Assembly: GCF_025215155.1 (NCBI RefSeq)
Contig: NZ_JALHAM010000107.1
DNA length: 64,000 nt
Reading direction: 5' to 3' (one strand)
Source of the DNA: Dryocola clanedunensis
Lineage (GTDB): Bacteria > Pseudomonadota > Gammaproteobacteria > Enterobacterales > Enterobacteriaceae
Made by a program: the position numbers and the translations under genes
The notes under the pieces: generated by a model
What the model saw: only the letters and a program-made list of their open reading frames with translations
Told to the model about the DNA's origin: nothing
The model's database searches: none
Shown here: positions 1 through 8,584 of the stretch, one piece after another
How positions within the stretch are numbered: the first letter of the stretch is position 1
Layout: every line of letters starts with the position of its first letter

Positions 1-495
1 CCAGATTGTATCCGCCACTGGCGCGAGCTTGAAGGCGCGGATGATTCCACCTATCCCGACAGTAACGAGCTGTTTGCCATCGGTGCACCGCTTGCGCGCA
101 GCCTGGGGTTAAACCGGCTGGGCATTCATCACGAGCGGCTATTGCCGGGACGACGCACCTCCTATCCGCACGCTGAAAGCAGCGAGGAAGAATTTGCTTA
201 TGTGCTGGAGGGCCATCCGCAGGTGTGGATTAACGGTAACTTATACCAGCTTGAGCCGGGCGATAGCGTTGGCTTTCCGGCGGGTACGGGCGTGTGCCAC
301 ACGTTTATCAATAATACGGAGCATGAAGTTCGCCTGCTGGTCGTAGGTGAGGCCAACAAAGACGAAAATCAGATCTATTACCCGATGAATCCCGGCTATG
401 CCGCTCAACGGCAGGACCGCTGGATTGACCATCCGCCACAATTTTTTGGCCCACACGACGGACGCCCTTCACGAAAACCCACGGGTAAACTATAA
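1..495 (+). CDS. Cupin-domain protein, 5' end outside the window
   Basis: The reading frame is already open at base 1 and runs in frame to a TAA at 493-495, so the start codon lies upstream of the window; the TTG at 142 is internal. The visible part is one double-stranded beta-helix cupin domain. The first cupin motif is recognisable as P-G-R-x2-S-x-P-H followed by E-E-E-F-A-Y-V-L-E-G, and the second as P-G-D-x-V-G-F-P-A-G-T-G-V-C-H-x-F. These supply the usual His/Glu metal ligands. The substrate cannot be told: cupins of this small stand-alone type include sugar isomerases, dioxygenases and regulators. No partner gene is visible because the left edge cuts the neighbourhood. Confidence 0.8.
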   Translation, partial: PDCIRHWRELEGADDSTYPDSNELFAIGAPLARSLGLNRLGIHHERLLPGRRTSYPHAESSEEEFAYVLEGHPQVWINGNLYQLEPGDSVGFPAGTGVCHTFINNTEHEVRLLVVGEANKDENQIYYPMNPGYAAQRQDRWIDHPPQFFGPHDGRPSRKPTGKL

Positions 496-667
496 ATAAA
501 CCTGCATGGAGATTTTGAAACCATAACCCGAATGGATAGAAACGGGATTCCTATAGTTTAAACAAACAACTTTTTAACACTTTATTCACAGCAATGTTCC
601 GCCTCCGTTGGGCTTTACTGGCGGGGGGCTAGTTATTCCAATTGACTAAATTGACGGGCAGCGGTGA

Positions 668-1975
668 ATGAAAAAAATAAAATCTCTGGCGGCGCTTGGT
701 GCCGCATCTTTGTTTGTGGCAAATCCAACGTGGGCGGCAGGCACCTGGGCGGAAGCCCGAAGTGATGCGATGGGCGGTACAGGTGTGGCCTCAGGCAGCT
801 ACGGTAGCGGGGCGTTAATCAACCCGGCTCTGCTGGCAAAGGCGCAGGAAGAAGATTCCTTCACGGTTATTCTTCCTTCCGTTGGCGCGCAAATTACCGA
901 TAAAGACAATCTGCAGGATCAGATCGACGATATCAGCGACAAAGTTGATAACTACGAAGATGTGATCGATAGCCTCACTTTGCAGCAGATTATTACCAAC
1001 CCGACAGGTTCACTGAATCTGCTCCAGGGCGCGGCAGGGGATCTGGCGGGCGAACTGGAAGACCTGCGGGGAAAAACGGCGCAGGCGAAAGCGGGGGCAG
1101 GGATTTCCGTCAGCATTCCAAACAATGTCCTGTCGCTGGCGTTTGTCACTAAAGCATACGCCCATGGGCGAGTTAGCTCTTCTATCGACCAGCAGGATAT
1201 CGACTACCTGCGCGGCATTGAGAATTCTGATACGGTGGCGACAGGCGTTGCTATCGACGCGGCAACGAACGGCTCAGACGCCATTACCCGTAACCTGAAC
1301 TCCACCGCTTCCGGGCGCGCAGCGATTGTTTCCGATTACGGCGTGGCGATGGCGAAGCAGTTTGATCTTGGGGGGGTGCCAGTCTCCGTTGGTATCACTC
1401 CAAAGCTGCAAAAAACCTGGCTGTATAACTACACCACGTCAATTTACACCTATAACAGTGACGACTGGAACAGCAGCCGTTACCGTAACGATGACACTGG
1501 TTTTAACGTTGATGCCGGGTTTGCGGCAGACTTCGGCGAAAACTGGACCGTGGGCTTGAGCGGCCAGAACCTGATCTCACGTGATATCGACACCAAAGAC
1601 ATTCGTATCACCAATGGTCGTACTGGTGAGACGAAAAGCTATAAAGATACTTACCAGATTAGCCCGTTGGTCACGGCGGGGGCAGCGTGGCACAACGATC
1701 TGATCACGTTGAGCGCCGACGGTGATCTGACTGAAACCAAAGGCTTCAAAAGCGAAGAGGATTCGCAGTTTGTTGGCGTGGGAGCGGAGGTGCGTCCGCT
1801 ATCCTGGTTCGCCGTCCGCGCGGGCTATCGTGCTGATGTGAAAGGCAACGACAGCAACGTCTTTACCGGCGGCGTCGGGTTTGCACCGTTTAATCGCGTA
1901 CACATCGATCTGATGGGCCTCTACGGCGAAGACGAGACCTGGGGGGCAGGCGCACAGCTCAGCATGACCTTCTGA
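668..1975 (+). CDS. TraF-like outer-membrane protein (conjugal transfer TraF_2 family)
   Basis: This 435-residue protein has a clear signal peptide (MKKIKSLAALGAASLFVANP, then WAAG as a likely cleavage region). The mature start has the W-A-E-A-R-S-D-A-M-G-G-T-G-V-A motif seen in FadL-like and TraF_2 barrels, and the chain ends in an aromatic Phe (S-M-T-F), as outer-membrane barrels do. Many chromosomal members are annotated 'conjugal transfer protein TraF', but no other transfer gene is near, so a conjugation role is unlikely. An outer-membrane channel or barrel of unknown substrate is the safer reading. The gene stands alone, with 172 bp upstream and a strong hairpin just downstream. Family assignment is fairly sure, function is not. 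Confidence 0.75.
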   Translation: MKKIKSLAALGAASLFVANPTWAAGTWAEARSDAMGGTGVASGSYGSGALINPALLAKAQEEDSFTVILPSVGAQITDKDNLQDQIDDISDKVDNYEDVIDSLTLQQIITNPTGSLNLLQGAAGDLAGELEDLRGKTAQAKAGAGISVSIPNNVLSLAFVTKAYAHGRVSSSIDQQDIDYLRGIENSDTVATGVAIDAATNGSDAITRNLNSTASGRAAIVSDYGVAMAKQFDLGGVPVSVGITPKLQKTWLYNYTTSIYTYNSDDWNSSRYRNDDTGFNVDAGFAADFGENWTVGLSGQNLISRDIDTKDIRITNGRTGETKSYKDTYQISPLVTAGAAWHNDLITLSADGDLTETKGFKSEEDSQFVGVGAEVRPLSWFAVRAGYRADVKGNDSNVFTGGVGFAPFNRVHIDLMGLYGEDETWGAGAQLSMTF

Positions 1976-1982
1976 TCAAACT

Positions 1983-2012
1983 GGCGTCGGGACGAGCAGG
2001 TGTCCCGACGCC
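1983..2012. terminator. Hairpin after the TraF-like gene
   Basis: An 11-bp perfect stem (ggcgtcgggac / gtcccgacgcc) with an 8-nt loop begins 7 bp after the stop codon. No T-run follows directly; a T-run comes only at about 2035. It probably ends or stabilises the upstream transcript. Confidence 0.5.
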
Positions 2013-2070
2013 GACTGTGCTATAGTGGCGACCCTTTTTTCACCGTAACCTGCGTAAACGTTCAGTGCCT

Positions 2071-3069
2071 ATGTCCTCACAAAGCAAGCAAACCCCGTTC
2101 CAGCCGTACCGTTTTTCCATCGCGCCGATGCTCGACTGGACCGACCGCCACTGCCGCTATTTCCTGCGTCAGCTGTCGAAGAACACCCTGCTGTACACCG
2201 AAATGGTCACCACTGGGGCAATCATTCACGGTAAAGGGGACTATCTGGCTTACAGCGAGGAGGAGCATCCGGTTGCCTTGCAGCTGGGCGGCAGCGATCC
2301 AGCGGCGCTGGCACAGTGCGCGAAGCTTGCCGAAGCTCGCGGTTACGATGAAATCAATCTTAACGTCGGCTGCCCGTCCGATCGTGTGCAGAACGGGATG
2401 TTCGGCGCCTGTCTGATGGCAGATGCCCAGCGAGTCGCAGATTGCATCAAAGCAATGCGCGATGTGGTGTCCATCCCGGTGACGGTGAAAACCCGTATCG
2501 GCATCGACGAGCAGGACAGCTACGAATTCCTGTGTGATTTTATCGGCACCGTAGCCGGGAAGGGCGAGTGCGAAATGTTTATCATCCACGCCCGTAAAGC
2601 CTGGCTATCCGGCCTTAGCCCGAAAGAGAACCGCGAAATCCCGCCGCTGGACTACCCGCGGGTCTATCAGCTTAAGCGCGACTTCCCGCATCTGACCATG
2701 GCCATTAACGGCGGCGTGAAGACGCTGGAAGAGGCGAAAACGCATCTTGAGCACCTGGACGGCGTGATGGTTGGCCGTGAGGCATATCAGAACCCTGGCC
2801 TGCTGACCGCCGTAGACCGCGAGATTTTTGGTTGTGATACCCCGGAAGTGGATACGGTTGCAGCGGTACGCGCCATGTACCCTTATATAGAGTACGAACT
2901 GGCAAACGGCACCTACCTTGGCCATGTCACCCGCCATATGCTCGGCTTGTTCCAGGGGATCCCCGGCGCGCGCCAGTGGCGTCGCTATCTGAGCGAGAAC
3001 GCCCATAAAGCAGGGGCAGGGATTGACGTGGTCGAACATGCCTTGTCGCTGGTTGCGGACAAACGCTAG
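2071..3069 (+). CDS. dusA: tRNA-dihydrouridine(20/20a) synthase DusA
   Basis: DusA uses FMN and NADPH to reduce uridine 20/20a in the D-loop of tRNAs. The sequence is nearly the E. coli protein throughout: F-S-I-A-P-M-L-D-W-T-D-R-H at the N-terminus of the TIM barrel, N-V-G-C-P-S around the catalytic Cys, K-T-R-I-G-I, H-A-R-K-A-W, and N-G-G-V and V-G-R-E-A-Y at the FMN phosphate site, followed by the helical tRNA-binding domain. A GTG lies two codons upstream at 2065, but the ATG at 2071 gives the start closest to family members. It is a single-gene unit. The small pspG gene that follows dusA in E. coli is not present here. Confidence 0.96.
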   Translation: MSSQSKQTPFQPYRFSIAPMLDWTDRHCRYFLRQLSKNTLLYTEMVTTGAIIHGKGDYLAYSEEEHPVALQLGGSDPAALAQCAKLAEARGYDEINLNVGCPSDRVQNGMFGACLMADAQRVADCIKAMRDVVSIPVTVKTRIGIDEQDSYEFLCDFIGTVAGKGECEMFIIHARKAWLSGLSPKENREIPPLDYPRVYQLKRDFPHLTMAINGGVKTLEEAKTHLEHLDGVMVGREAYQNPGLLTAVDREIFGCDTPEVDTVAAVRAMYPYIEYELANGTYLGHVTRHMLGLFQGIPGARQWRRYLSENAHKAGAGIDVVEHALSLVADKR

Positions 3070-3255
3070 CGGGTACAGGAAATAACCGTAAGGATTGCTC
3101 AGGTATTGAGGAGTCGATCACAACCTTGCATCTTTGTGGCTAACTTTCCAGAGCTCAACATTTCAATCGCTGATGAATTCTGACAATATTGCCGGGCTTC
3201 AACATAGGAATTCATCGCAGCTGTACCCTACAGACAGCGCGAACAAAAAAAGAAT

Positions 3256-3275
3256 GGGCTTCCCTCGGGAAGCCC
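3256..3275. terminator. Bidirectional terminator between dusA and qorA
   Basis: The hairpin gggcttccc-tc-gggaagccc has an A-run on its left and a T-rich tail (attctttt) on its right, so it can end transcripts from both strands. It lies 8 bp beyond the qorA stop and about 190 bp beyond dusA, and is best read as the qorA terminator shared with anything read from dusA. Confidence 0.8.
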
Positions 3276-3283
3276 AAATTCTT

Positions 3284-4267
3284 TTAAGGAATCAACAGGC
3301 TGGAGCCTTGTGTCGCCCGGCTTTCCAACACTTCATGGGCATGCGCCGCCTCTTTTAACGCGAACTTCTGGGCTTCGGCCACATCCACTTTTATCACGCC
3401 GCTGGCGATGAGCGAGAACAGCTCGTTGCAGGCTTCCTCAAGCTCTTCACGCGTGGCGACGTAACCGTTCAGTGACGGCCGCGTAACATACAGCGAGCCT
3501 TTCTGATTTAAAATCCCCAGATTCACGCCGGTCACCGGGCCTGATGAATTCCCAAAACTCACCATTAAACCCCGGCGCTGCAGGCAGTCGAGTGACGCTT
3601 CCCAGGTGTCTTTGCCCACCGAGTCATAGACCACCGCGACCTTCTTGCCGCCGGTGATCTCTTTTATGCGATCGACCACGTTCTCTTCGCGATAGTTAAT
3701 GGTCTGCCAGGCGCCAGCCTGTTTAGCACGCTCAGCTTTTTCCGCCGACCCCACCGTGCCGATAAGTTTTGCTCCCAGCGCTTTTGCCCACTGGCAGGCG
3801 ATTAACCCCACGCCACCGGCGGCGGCATGGAACAGAAAGACCTCGTCCGGTTTCACTTCATAGGTTTTACGCAGCAGGTAATAGACCGTCAGGCCTTTCA
3901 GGAAGGAGGCGGCGGCCTGTTCAAAAGAGATGGCGTCCGGAAGTTTTGCCGCTTTGTCAGCGGGCACGTTGTGGACGCTGCTGTAAGCGCCCAGGCCTGA
4001 CTGGGCGTAGACCACGCGGTCGCCCACTTTCAGGTGCGTTACGTCCTGCCCGACCTTGCTTACCACGCCTGCGGCTTCTGTTCCCAGCCCGCTCGGCATC
4101 TTCGGCGGCGGATAAAGCCCGCTGCGAATATAGGTGTCTATGTAATTGATACCAATTGCTTTGTTCTCAACCTGAATCTCACCGGCGGCGGGGGCCTGAG
4201 GGGTGAACTCCGCCGCTTTGAGCACGTCCGGACCACCGTGCTGGCTAAACTCAATACGCGTTGCCAT
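3284..4267 (-). CDS. qorA: NADPH-dependent quinone oxidoreductase QorA
   Basis: A 327-residue medium-chain dehydrogenase/reductase without the zinc ligands, the same length as E. coli QorA and similar over its whole length. It has the GroES-like N-terminal domain (G-I-N-Y-I-D-T-Y-I-R-S-G-L-Y), a Rossmann fold with A-A-A-G-G-V-G-L, and the NADPH-selecting G-T-V-G-S-A-E-K segment. It ends in the family-typical S-R-A-T-Q-G-S-S-L-L-I-P. It performs NADPH-dependent reduction of quinones in the cytoplasm; the physiological substrate is unsettled even in E. coli. It is transcribed divergently from dnaB across an 83-bp gap, as in E. coli. Confidence 0.96.
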   Translation of the reverse strand: MATRIEFSQHGGPDVLKAAEFTPQAPAAGEIQVENKAIGINYIDTYIRSGLYPPPKMPSGLGTEAAGVVSKVGQDVTHLKVGDRVVYAQSGLGAYSSVHNVPADKAAKLPDAISFEQAAASFLKGLTVYYLLRKTYEVKPDEVFLFHAAAGGVGLIACQWAKALGAKLIGTVGSAEKAERAKQAGAWQTINYREENVVDRIKEITGGKKVAVVYDSVGKDTWEASLDCLQRRGLMVSFGNSSGPVTGVNLGILNQKGSLYVTRPSLNGYVATREELEEACNELFSLIASGVIKVDVAEAQKFALKEAAHAHEVLESRATQGSSLLIP

Positions 4268-4350
4268 GGAAACTCCTTGTGTCGAAGTGAACAGACCAGG
4301 TGTTATACTCCTCGGTCTCTGTGAACATGAAATCTGGTAACTCCCTCACT

Positions 4351-5757
4351 ATGGCAGGAAATAAACCCTTCAACAAACCGAACGAAACCCGCGATCGTCA
4401 GATGGAAGGGCTGAAAATGCCGCCGCATTCTCTGGAAGCGGAGCAGTCGGTATTGGGCGGGTTAATGCTGGATAACGAGCGCTGGGACAACGTCTCCGAG
4501 CGCGTCGTGGCCAATGATTTCTTCAGCCGCCCGCACCGCTTAATCTTCACCGAAATGCAGCGCCTGCTGGAGATGAGCAAGCCAATTGACCTGATCACGC
4601 TGTCAGAGTCCCTCGAATTACAGGGCAATCTGGACAGCGTCGGCGGATTTGCCTATCTGGCAGAATTATCGAAAAATACGCCAAGTGCGGCGAATATCAA
4701 CGCCTACGCCGATATCGTCCGCGAACGTGCTGTAGTTCGTGAAATGATCGCCGTGGCGAATGAAATTGCCGACGCCGGTTACGATCCGCAGGGGCGAACC
4801 AGCGAAGATTTATTAGATTTGGCCGAATCGCGCGTTTTCCAGATTGCTGAAAACCGCTCTAATAAAGATGAAGGCCCAAAATCCATCGACCAGATCCTTG
4901 AGGCGACGGTTTCGCGCATCGAGTCGCTCTATCAGACGCCGCACGATGGCGTGACGGGCGTGGATACGGGTTATCAGGATTTGAACAAGAAAACCGCAGG
5001 CCTGCAGAAGTCGGATTTGATTATCGTCGCAGCGCGTCCGTCGATGGGTAAAACCACTTTTGCGATGAACCTCTGCGAAAACGCCGCTATGTTGCAGGAT
5101 AAGCCAGTACTTATCTTCAGCCTCGAGATGCCAGGCGAGCAGATCATGATGCGTATGCTGGCGTCGCTCTCCCGCGTGGACCAGACAAAAATCCGTACCG
5201 GGCAGCTGGACGACGAGGACTGGGCGCGCATCTCAAGCACCATGGGCATCCTGCTTGAAAAGCGCAATATGTACATTGATGACTCCTCGGGCCTGACGCC
5301 AACGGAAGTGCGCTCCCGTGCGCGCCGTATCTATCGCGAAGCGGGCGGCCTGAGCCTGATCATGATTGACTACCTCCAGCTGATGCGCGTGCCGTCGCTT
5401 TCCGATAACCGTACGCTGGAAATCGCCGAAATCTCCCGCTCGCTTAAAGCGCTGGCCAAAGAGCTGCAGGTGCCGGTGGTGGCGCTCTCCCAGCTTAACC
5501 GCTCCCTGGAACAACGTGCGGACAAACGTCCGGTCAACTCGGATTTGCGTGAATCTGGCTCCATCGAGCAGGATGCGGACTTAATCATGTTTATCTATCG
5601 CGATGAGGTCTACAACGACAACAGCGACGAGAAAGGCATCGCGCAAATTATCCTCGGCAAGCAGCGTAACGGCCCAATCGGCACTGTACGCCTGACCTTT
5701 AACGGCCAGTGGTCGCGCTTCGATAACTATGCAGGGCCGCAGTACGACGAAGACTAA
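4351..5757 (+). CDS. dnaB: Replicative DNA helicase DnaB
   Basis: This is the hexameric 5'-3' helicase that unwinds DNA at the fork and is loaded by DnaC. The start at 4351 gives M-A-G-N-K-P-F-N-K, matching the E. coli N-terminus; GTG 4321 and ATG 4327 upstream are in frame but not conserved. The protein is 468 residues (471 in E. coli). The N-terminal DnaG-interaction domain (P-P-H-S-L-E-A-E-Q-S-V-L-G-G) is followed by the RecA-like domain with Walker A A-R-P-S-M-G-K-T-T (Lys about 234), Walker B L-I-M-I-D-Y-L-Q-L-M and the arginine-finger region. No intein is present. It stands divergent to qorA and upstream of alr. Confidence 0.98.
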   Translation: MAGNKPFNKPNETRDRQMEGLKMPPHSLEAEQSVLGGLMLDNERWDNVSERVVANDFFSRPHRLIFTEMQRLLEMSKPIDLITLSESLELQGNLDSVGGFAYLAELSKNTPSAANINAYADIVRERAVVREMIAVANEIADAGYDPQGRTSEDLLDLAESRVFQIAENRSNKDEGPKSIDQILEATVSRIESLYQTPHDGVTGVDTGYQDLNKKTAGLQKSDLIIVAARPSMGKTTFAMNLCENAAMLQDKPVLIFSLEMPGEQIMMRMLASLSRVDQTKIRTGQLDDEDWARISSTMGILLEKRNMYIDDSSGLTPTEVRSRARRIYREAGGLSLIMIDYLQLMRVPSLSDNRTLEIAEISRSLKALAKELQVPVVALSQLNRSLEQRADKRPVNSDLRESGSIEQDADLIMFIYRDEVYNDNSDEKGIAQIILGKQRNGPIGTVRLTFNGQWSRFDNYAGPQYDED

Positions 5758-5763
5758 AATCCT

Positions 5764-5882
5764 CGTCATCCTTTAAGCCACAGCTGCGTTGGCTGCACTC
5801 CCTCACCCCAGTCACTTATTTATATAAGCTCCTGGGGATGAGCTCTCTTGCCGCCTTACTGTGACTTAAATGATTTAGAGGA
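5764..5882. repeat. ERIC element
   Basis: The dnaB-alr gap carries the ERIC core: ctcaccccagtcactta on the left arm and taagctcctgggga on the right arm, plus the flanking gctgcgttggctgcac and cttgccgcct stretches. ERIC elements are non-coding imperfect palindromes of about 127 bp found at orthologous intergenic sites in enteric bacteria. The whole element fills the gap up to about 40 bp before alr, so alr promoter elements lie in or just after it. Confidence 0.88.
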
Positions 5883-5922
5883 TTTGCATTAGTTAATTTT
5901 AAAAATTGAGCAAGGAAGAAAC

Positions 5923-7002
5923 ATGCAAGCGGCAACCGTAAAAATTAACCGCCGCGCTCTGCGACACAACCTCCAGCGTCTGCGCGAACTGGCTCCGGCC
6001 AGCCGTATGGTGGCGGTGGTGAAAGCAAACGCCTATGGTCATGGTCTGCTTGAGACCGCCCGTACTCTCCCTGATGCCGATGCCTTCGGCGTGGCCCGCC
6101 TGGAAGAGGCCGTTCGCCTGCGTGAAGGGGGCATCACCCAGCCCATTCTGCTGCTGGAAGGTTTTTTCAGTGCCAGCGATCTCGCGACTATCGCGGAACA
6201 TAATCTCCAGACCGCCATTCACAGCATCGAACAACTTGAAGCGCTGGAGCAGGCTGAACTCAGCCGCCCGGTAACGGTGTGGATGAAGCTGGACACCGGC
6301 ATGCACCGTCTGGGCGTTTTGCCGCACGAGGCAGAAGCCTTTTATCAGCGCCTCGTGAACTGCAAAAACGTCAGCCAGCCGGTGAATATCGTCAGCCACT
6401 TCGCCCGTGCAGATGAGCCGGAGTCGGATGCCACTCCACGCCAGCTGGATACCTTTCACTCCTTCATTGACGGCAAGCCGGGCCAGAAATCTATCGCTGC
6501 CTCCGGGGGCATTCTGCTGTGGCCGCAGTCGCATCTCGACTGGGTACGTCCGGGCATTATCCTTTACGGCGTCTCTCCACTGGAGCAGAAGCCGTGGGCC
6601 GGGGAGTTTGGTTTCCAGCCGGTGATGTCCCTGACTTCCAGCCTGATCGCGGTTCGCAGCCATAAAGCCGGTGAGCCGGTAGGCTACGGCGGCACGTGGA
6701 TTGCGGAACGTGACACTCGTCTGGGCGTGGTGGCGATGGGCTACGGCGACGGCTACCCTCGCTGCGCACCGTCAGGTACGCCGGTGCTGGTCAACGGTCG
6801 TGAAGTGCCGATTGTGGGACGCGTGGCAATGGACATGATTTGCGTCGATCTTGGCCCGGATGCGACGGAAAAAGTGGGCGACGGCGTGGTGCTCTGGGGA
6901 GAAGGTTTACCCGTTGAGCGTATCGCTGAAATCACAAAAGTAAGTGCTTACGAACTTATCACGCGCCTCACTTCACGGGTGGCAATGGAGTATCTGGACT
7001 AA
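5923..7002 (+). CDS. alr: Alanine racemase, biosynthetic (Alr)
   Basis: A PLP enzyme that interconverts L- and D-alanine and supplies D-Ala for peptidoglycan. At 359 residues it matches E. coli Alr in length and start (M-Q-A-A-T-V-K-I-N-R-R-A-L-R-H-N). The PLP lysine is Lys34 in V-V-K-A-N-A-Y-G-H-G, and the opposing catalytic tyrosine is Tyr255 in G-Y-G-G-T-W. The C-terminal beta domain has V-G-R-V-A-M-D-M-I-C-V-D. It follows dnaB after an ERIC element and precedes tyrB, as in E. coli. Nothing odd was seen. Confidence 0.97.
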   Translation: MQAATVKINRRALRHNLQRLRELAPASRMVAVVKANAYGHGLLETARTLPDADAFGVARLEEAVRLREGGITQPILLLEGFFSASDLATIAEHNLQTAIHSIEQLEALEQAELSRPVTVWMKLDTGMHRLGVLPHEAEAFYQRLVNCKNVSQPVNIVSHFARADEPESDATPRQLDTFHSFIDGKPGQKSIAASGGILLWPQSHLDWVRPGIILYGVSPLEQKPWAGEFGFQPVMSLTSSLIAVRSHKAGEPVGYGGTWIAERDTRLGVVAMGYGDGYPRCAPSGTPVLVNGREVPIVGRVAMDMICVDLGPDATEKVGDGVVLWGEGLPVERIAEITKVSAYELITRLTSRVAMEYLD

Positions 7003-7012
7003 AAACAGAAAC

Positions 7013-7039
7013 GGCGGATGACGCTTGCGCTTATCCGCC
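7013..7039. repeat. REP-type palindrome between alr and tyrB
   Basis: An imperfect palindrome ggcggatgacgc ... gcttatccgcc of the REP family lies 11 bp after the alr stop. Such elements stabilise upstream mRNA ends. Confidence 0.75.
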
Positions 7040-7132
7040 TTACAAAACCGCTAAAAACAAACCCCTCGATTTCCCCCCGGCTTCCGGTTTACAGTGGTTA
7101 TCCGCGACACCGTAAACCAGGAGAACCCCACC

Positions 7133-8326
7133 GTGTTTCAAAAAGTTGACGCCTATGCTGGCGACCCGATTCTGTCCCTGATGGAACGCTTCAAAGTTGA
7201 TCCACGAGCCGATAAGGTCAACCTCAGCATCGGCCTGTATTACAACGAAGATGGGGTGATCCCGCAGCTGCAGGCGGTAGCGGAAGCCGAAGCTCGCCTT
7301 AACGCGAAGCCGCATGGCGCCTCCCTCTATCTGCCAATGGAAGGTCTTAACACCTACCGCAACGCCATTGCGCCGCTGCTGTTCGGCGCTAAGCACGAGG
7401 CGCTGCGCGACGGTCGTATCGCTTCCATCCAGACGCTTGGCGGCTCTGGCGCGCTGAAAGTGGGTGCGGATTTCCTGAAAACTTATTTCCCTGATTCCCA
7501 GGTCTGGGTCAGCGACCCGACCTGGGAAAACCATGTCGCTATCTTTGCTGGCGCGGGCTTTACGGTTAACACCTACCCGTGGTTCGACAGCGAAACCAAC
7601 GGCGTGCGCTTCGAAGCGCTGCTGGAAACGCTTAATAAGCTTCCTGCCCAGAGCGTTGTGCTGCTGCACCCTTGCTGCCATAACCCAACGGGGGCCGATC
7701 TGACAAACGCCCAATGGGATGCAGTTATCCAAACCCTCAAGGCACGTGAGCTGATCCCCTTCCTCGACATTGCCTATCAGGGCTTCGGCGCGGGCATGGA
7801 GCAGGACGCCTACGCCATCCGCGCTATTGCGGGATCGGGTATGCCTGCGCTCGTCAGCAACTCCTTCTCGAAAATTTTCTCGCTCTACGGCGAGCGCGTC
7901 GGCGGGTTGTCCGTTGTCTGCGAAGACGCAGACACCGCAGGGCGCGTGCTTGGCCAGTTAAAAGCCACCGTTCGCCGCAACTACTCCAGCCCACCCAATT
8001 TCGGCGCACAGGTCGTTGCTGCTGTACTGAATGACGAAAAGCTGAAGGCTAGCTGGCTTGCCGAAGTGGAGAGTATGCGCTGCCGTATTCTTGATATGCG
8101 TCAGGCACTGGTATCCGTGCTTAAAACGGAAATTCCGCGCGGCAATTTTGATTACCTGCTGACCCAGCGCGGCATGTTCAGCTATACGGGCCTGAGCGCC
8201 GAGCAGGTAGATCGTCTGCGTGACGAGTTCGGCGTCTACCTGATAGCCAGCGGTCGCATGTGCGTCGCCGGGCTGAACAGTAACAACGTCCGCCGCGTGG
8301 CTAAGGCGTTTGCTGCTGTAATGTAA
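7133..8326 (+). CDS. tyrB: Aromatic-amino-acid aminotransferase TyrB
   Basis: TyrB is a class I PLP aminotransferase making the last step of tyrosine and phenylalanine synthesis; it also acts on leucine and aspartate. The GTG at 7133 is chosen because it begins the conserved F-Q-K-V-D-A-Y-A-G-D-P-I and has an AGGAGA ribosome site at 7119-7124; frames further upstream are not conserved. This gives 397 residues, as in E. coli. The PLP lysine is Lys247 in S-N-S-F-S-K-I-F. Other hallmarks are C-C-H-N-P-T-G-A-D and the C-terminal S-G-R-M-C-V-A-G-L-N with the substrate-binding Arg. I did not find a convincing TyrR box. Confidence 0.96.
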   Translation: MFQKVDAYAGDPILSLMERFKVDPRADKVNLSIGLYYNEDGVIPQLQAVAEAEARLNAKPHGASLYLPMEGLNTYRNAIAPLLFGAKHEALRDGRIASIQTLGGSGALKVGADFLKTYFPDSQVWVSDPTWENHVAIFAGAGFTVNTYPWFDSETNGVRFEALLETLNKLPAQSVVLLHPCCHNPTGADLTNAQWDAVIQTLKARELIPFLDIAYQGFGAGMEQDAYAIRAIAGSGMPALVSNSFSKIFSLYGERVGGLSVVCEDADTAGRVLGQLKATVRRNYSSPPNFGAQVVAAVLNDEKLKASWLAEVESMRCRILDMRQALVSVLKTEIPRGNFDYLLTQRGMFSYTGLSAEQVDRLRDEFGVYLIASGRMCVAGLNSNNVRRVAKAFAAVM

Positions 8327-8353
8327 GTACTCACTTACTCAAGTCTGTTCGTT

Positions 8354-8432
8354 GTAGGGTGGATAAGCGAAGCGCCATCCACCTTCAGCCGCCGCGATTA
8401 ACGGCGGATGGCGCTTCGCTTATCCGCCCTAC
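8354..8432. repeat. Paired REP (BIME) after tyrB
   Basis: Two REP units face each other: gtagggtggataagcgaagc on the left and gcttcgcttatccgccctac on the right, about 80 bp in all. They can fold into one long hairpin. It is probably an mRNA 3'-end stabiliser for tyrB. Confidence 0.85.
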
Positions 8433-8584
8433 GGTTACGCCCCGTTTATTCTGTGATCGTCACCTTTTTCTCAGACAAATCCAGCAAAAAACCTTTATAA
8501 CCCAGCGCCGCGCAGGTATGGTCGGTTAAATTTTTGACCAGCTGCTCTGGTTTGTAATGATTATCTGCAATGAAAGGGATGATG

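Noticed and set aside
3134..3358. Small plus-strand frame between dusA and qorA as pspG
   Set aside because: The peptide has no membrane segments and does not resemble PspG; it also crosses the terminator and the qorA 3' end.
5899..6663. 254-codon frame antisense to alr
   Set aside because: Fully overlaps conserved alr and has no recognisable domain.
7040..7732. 230-codon frame antisense to tyrB
   Set aside because: Shadow of tyrB, no family features.
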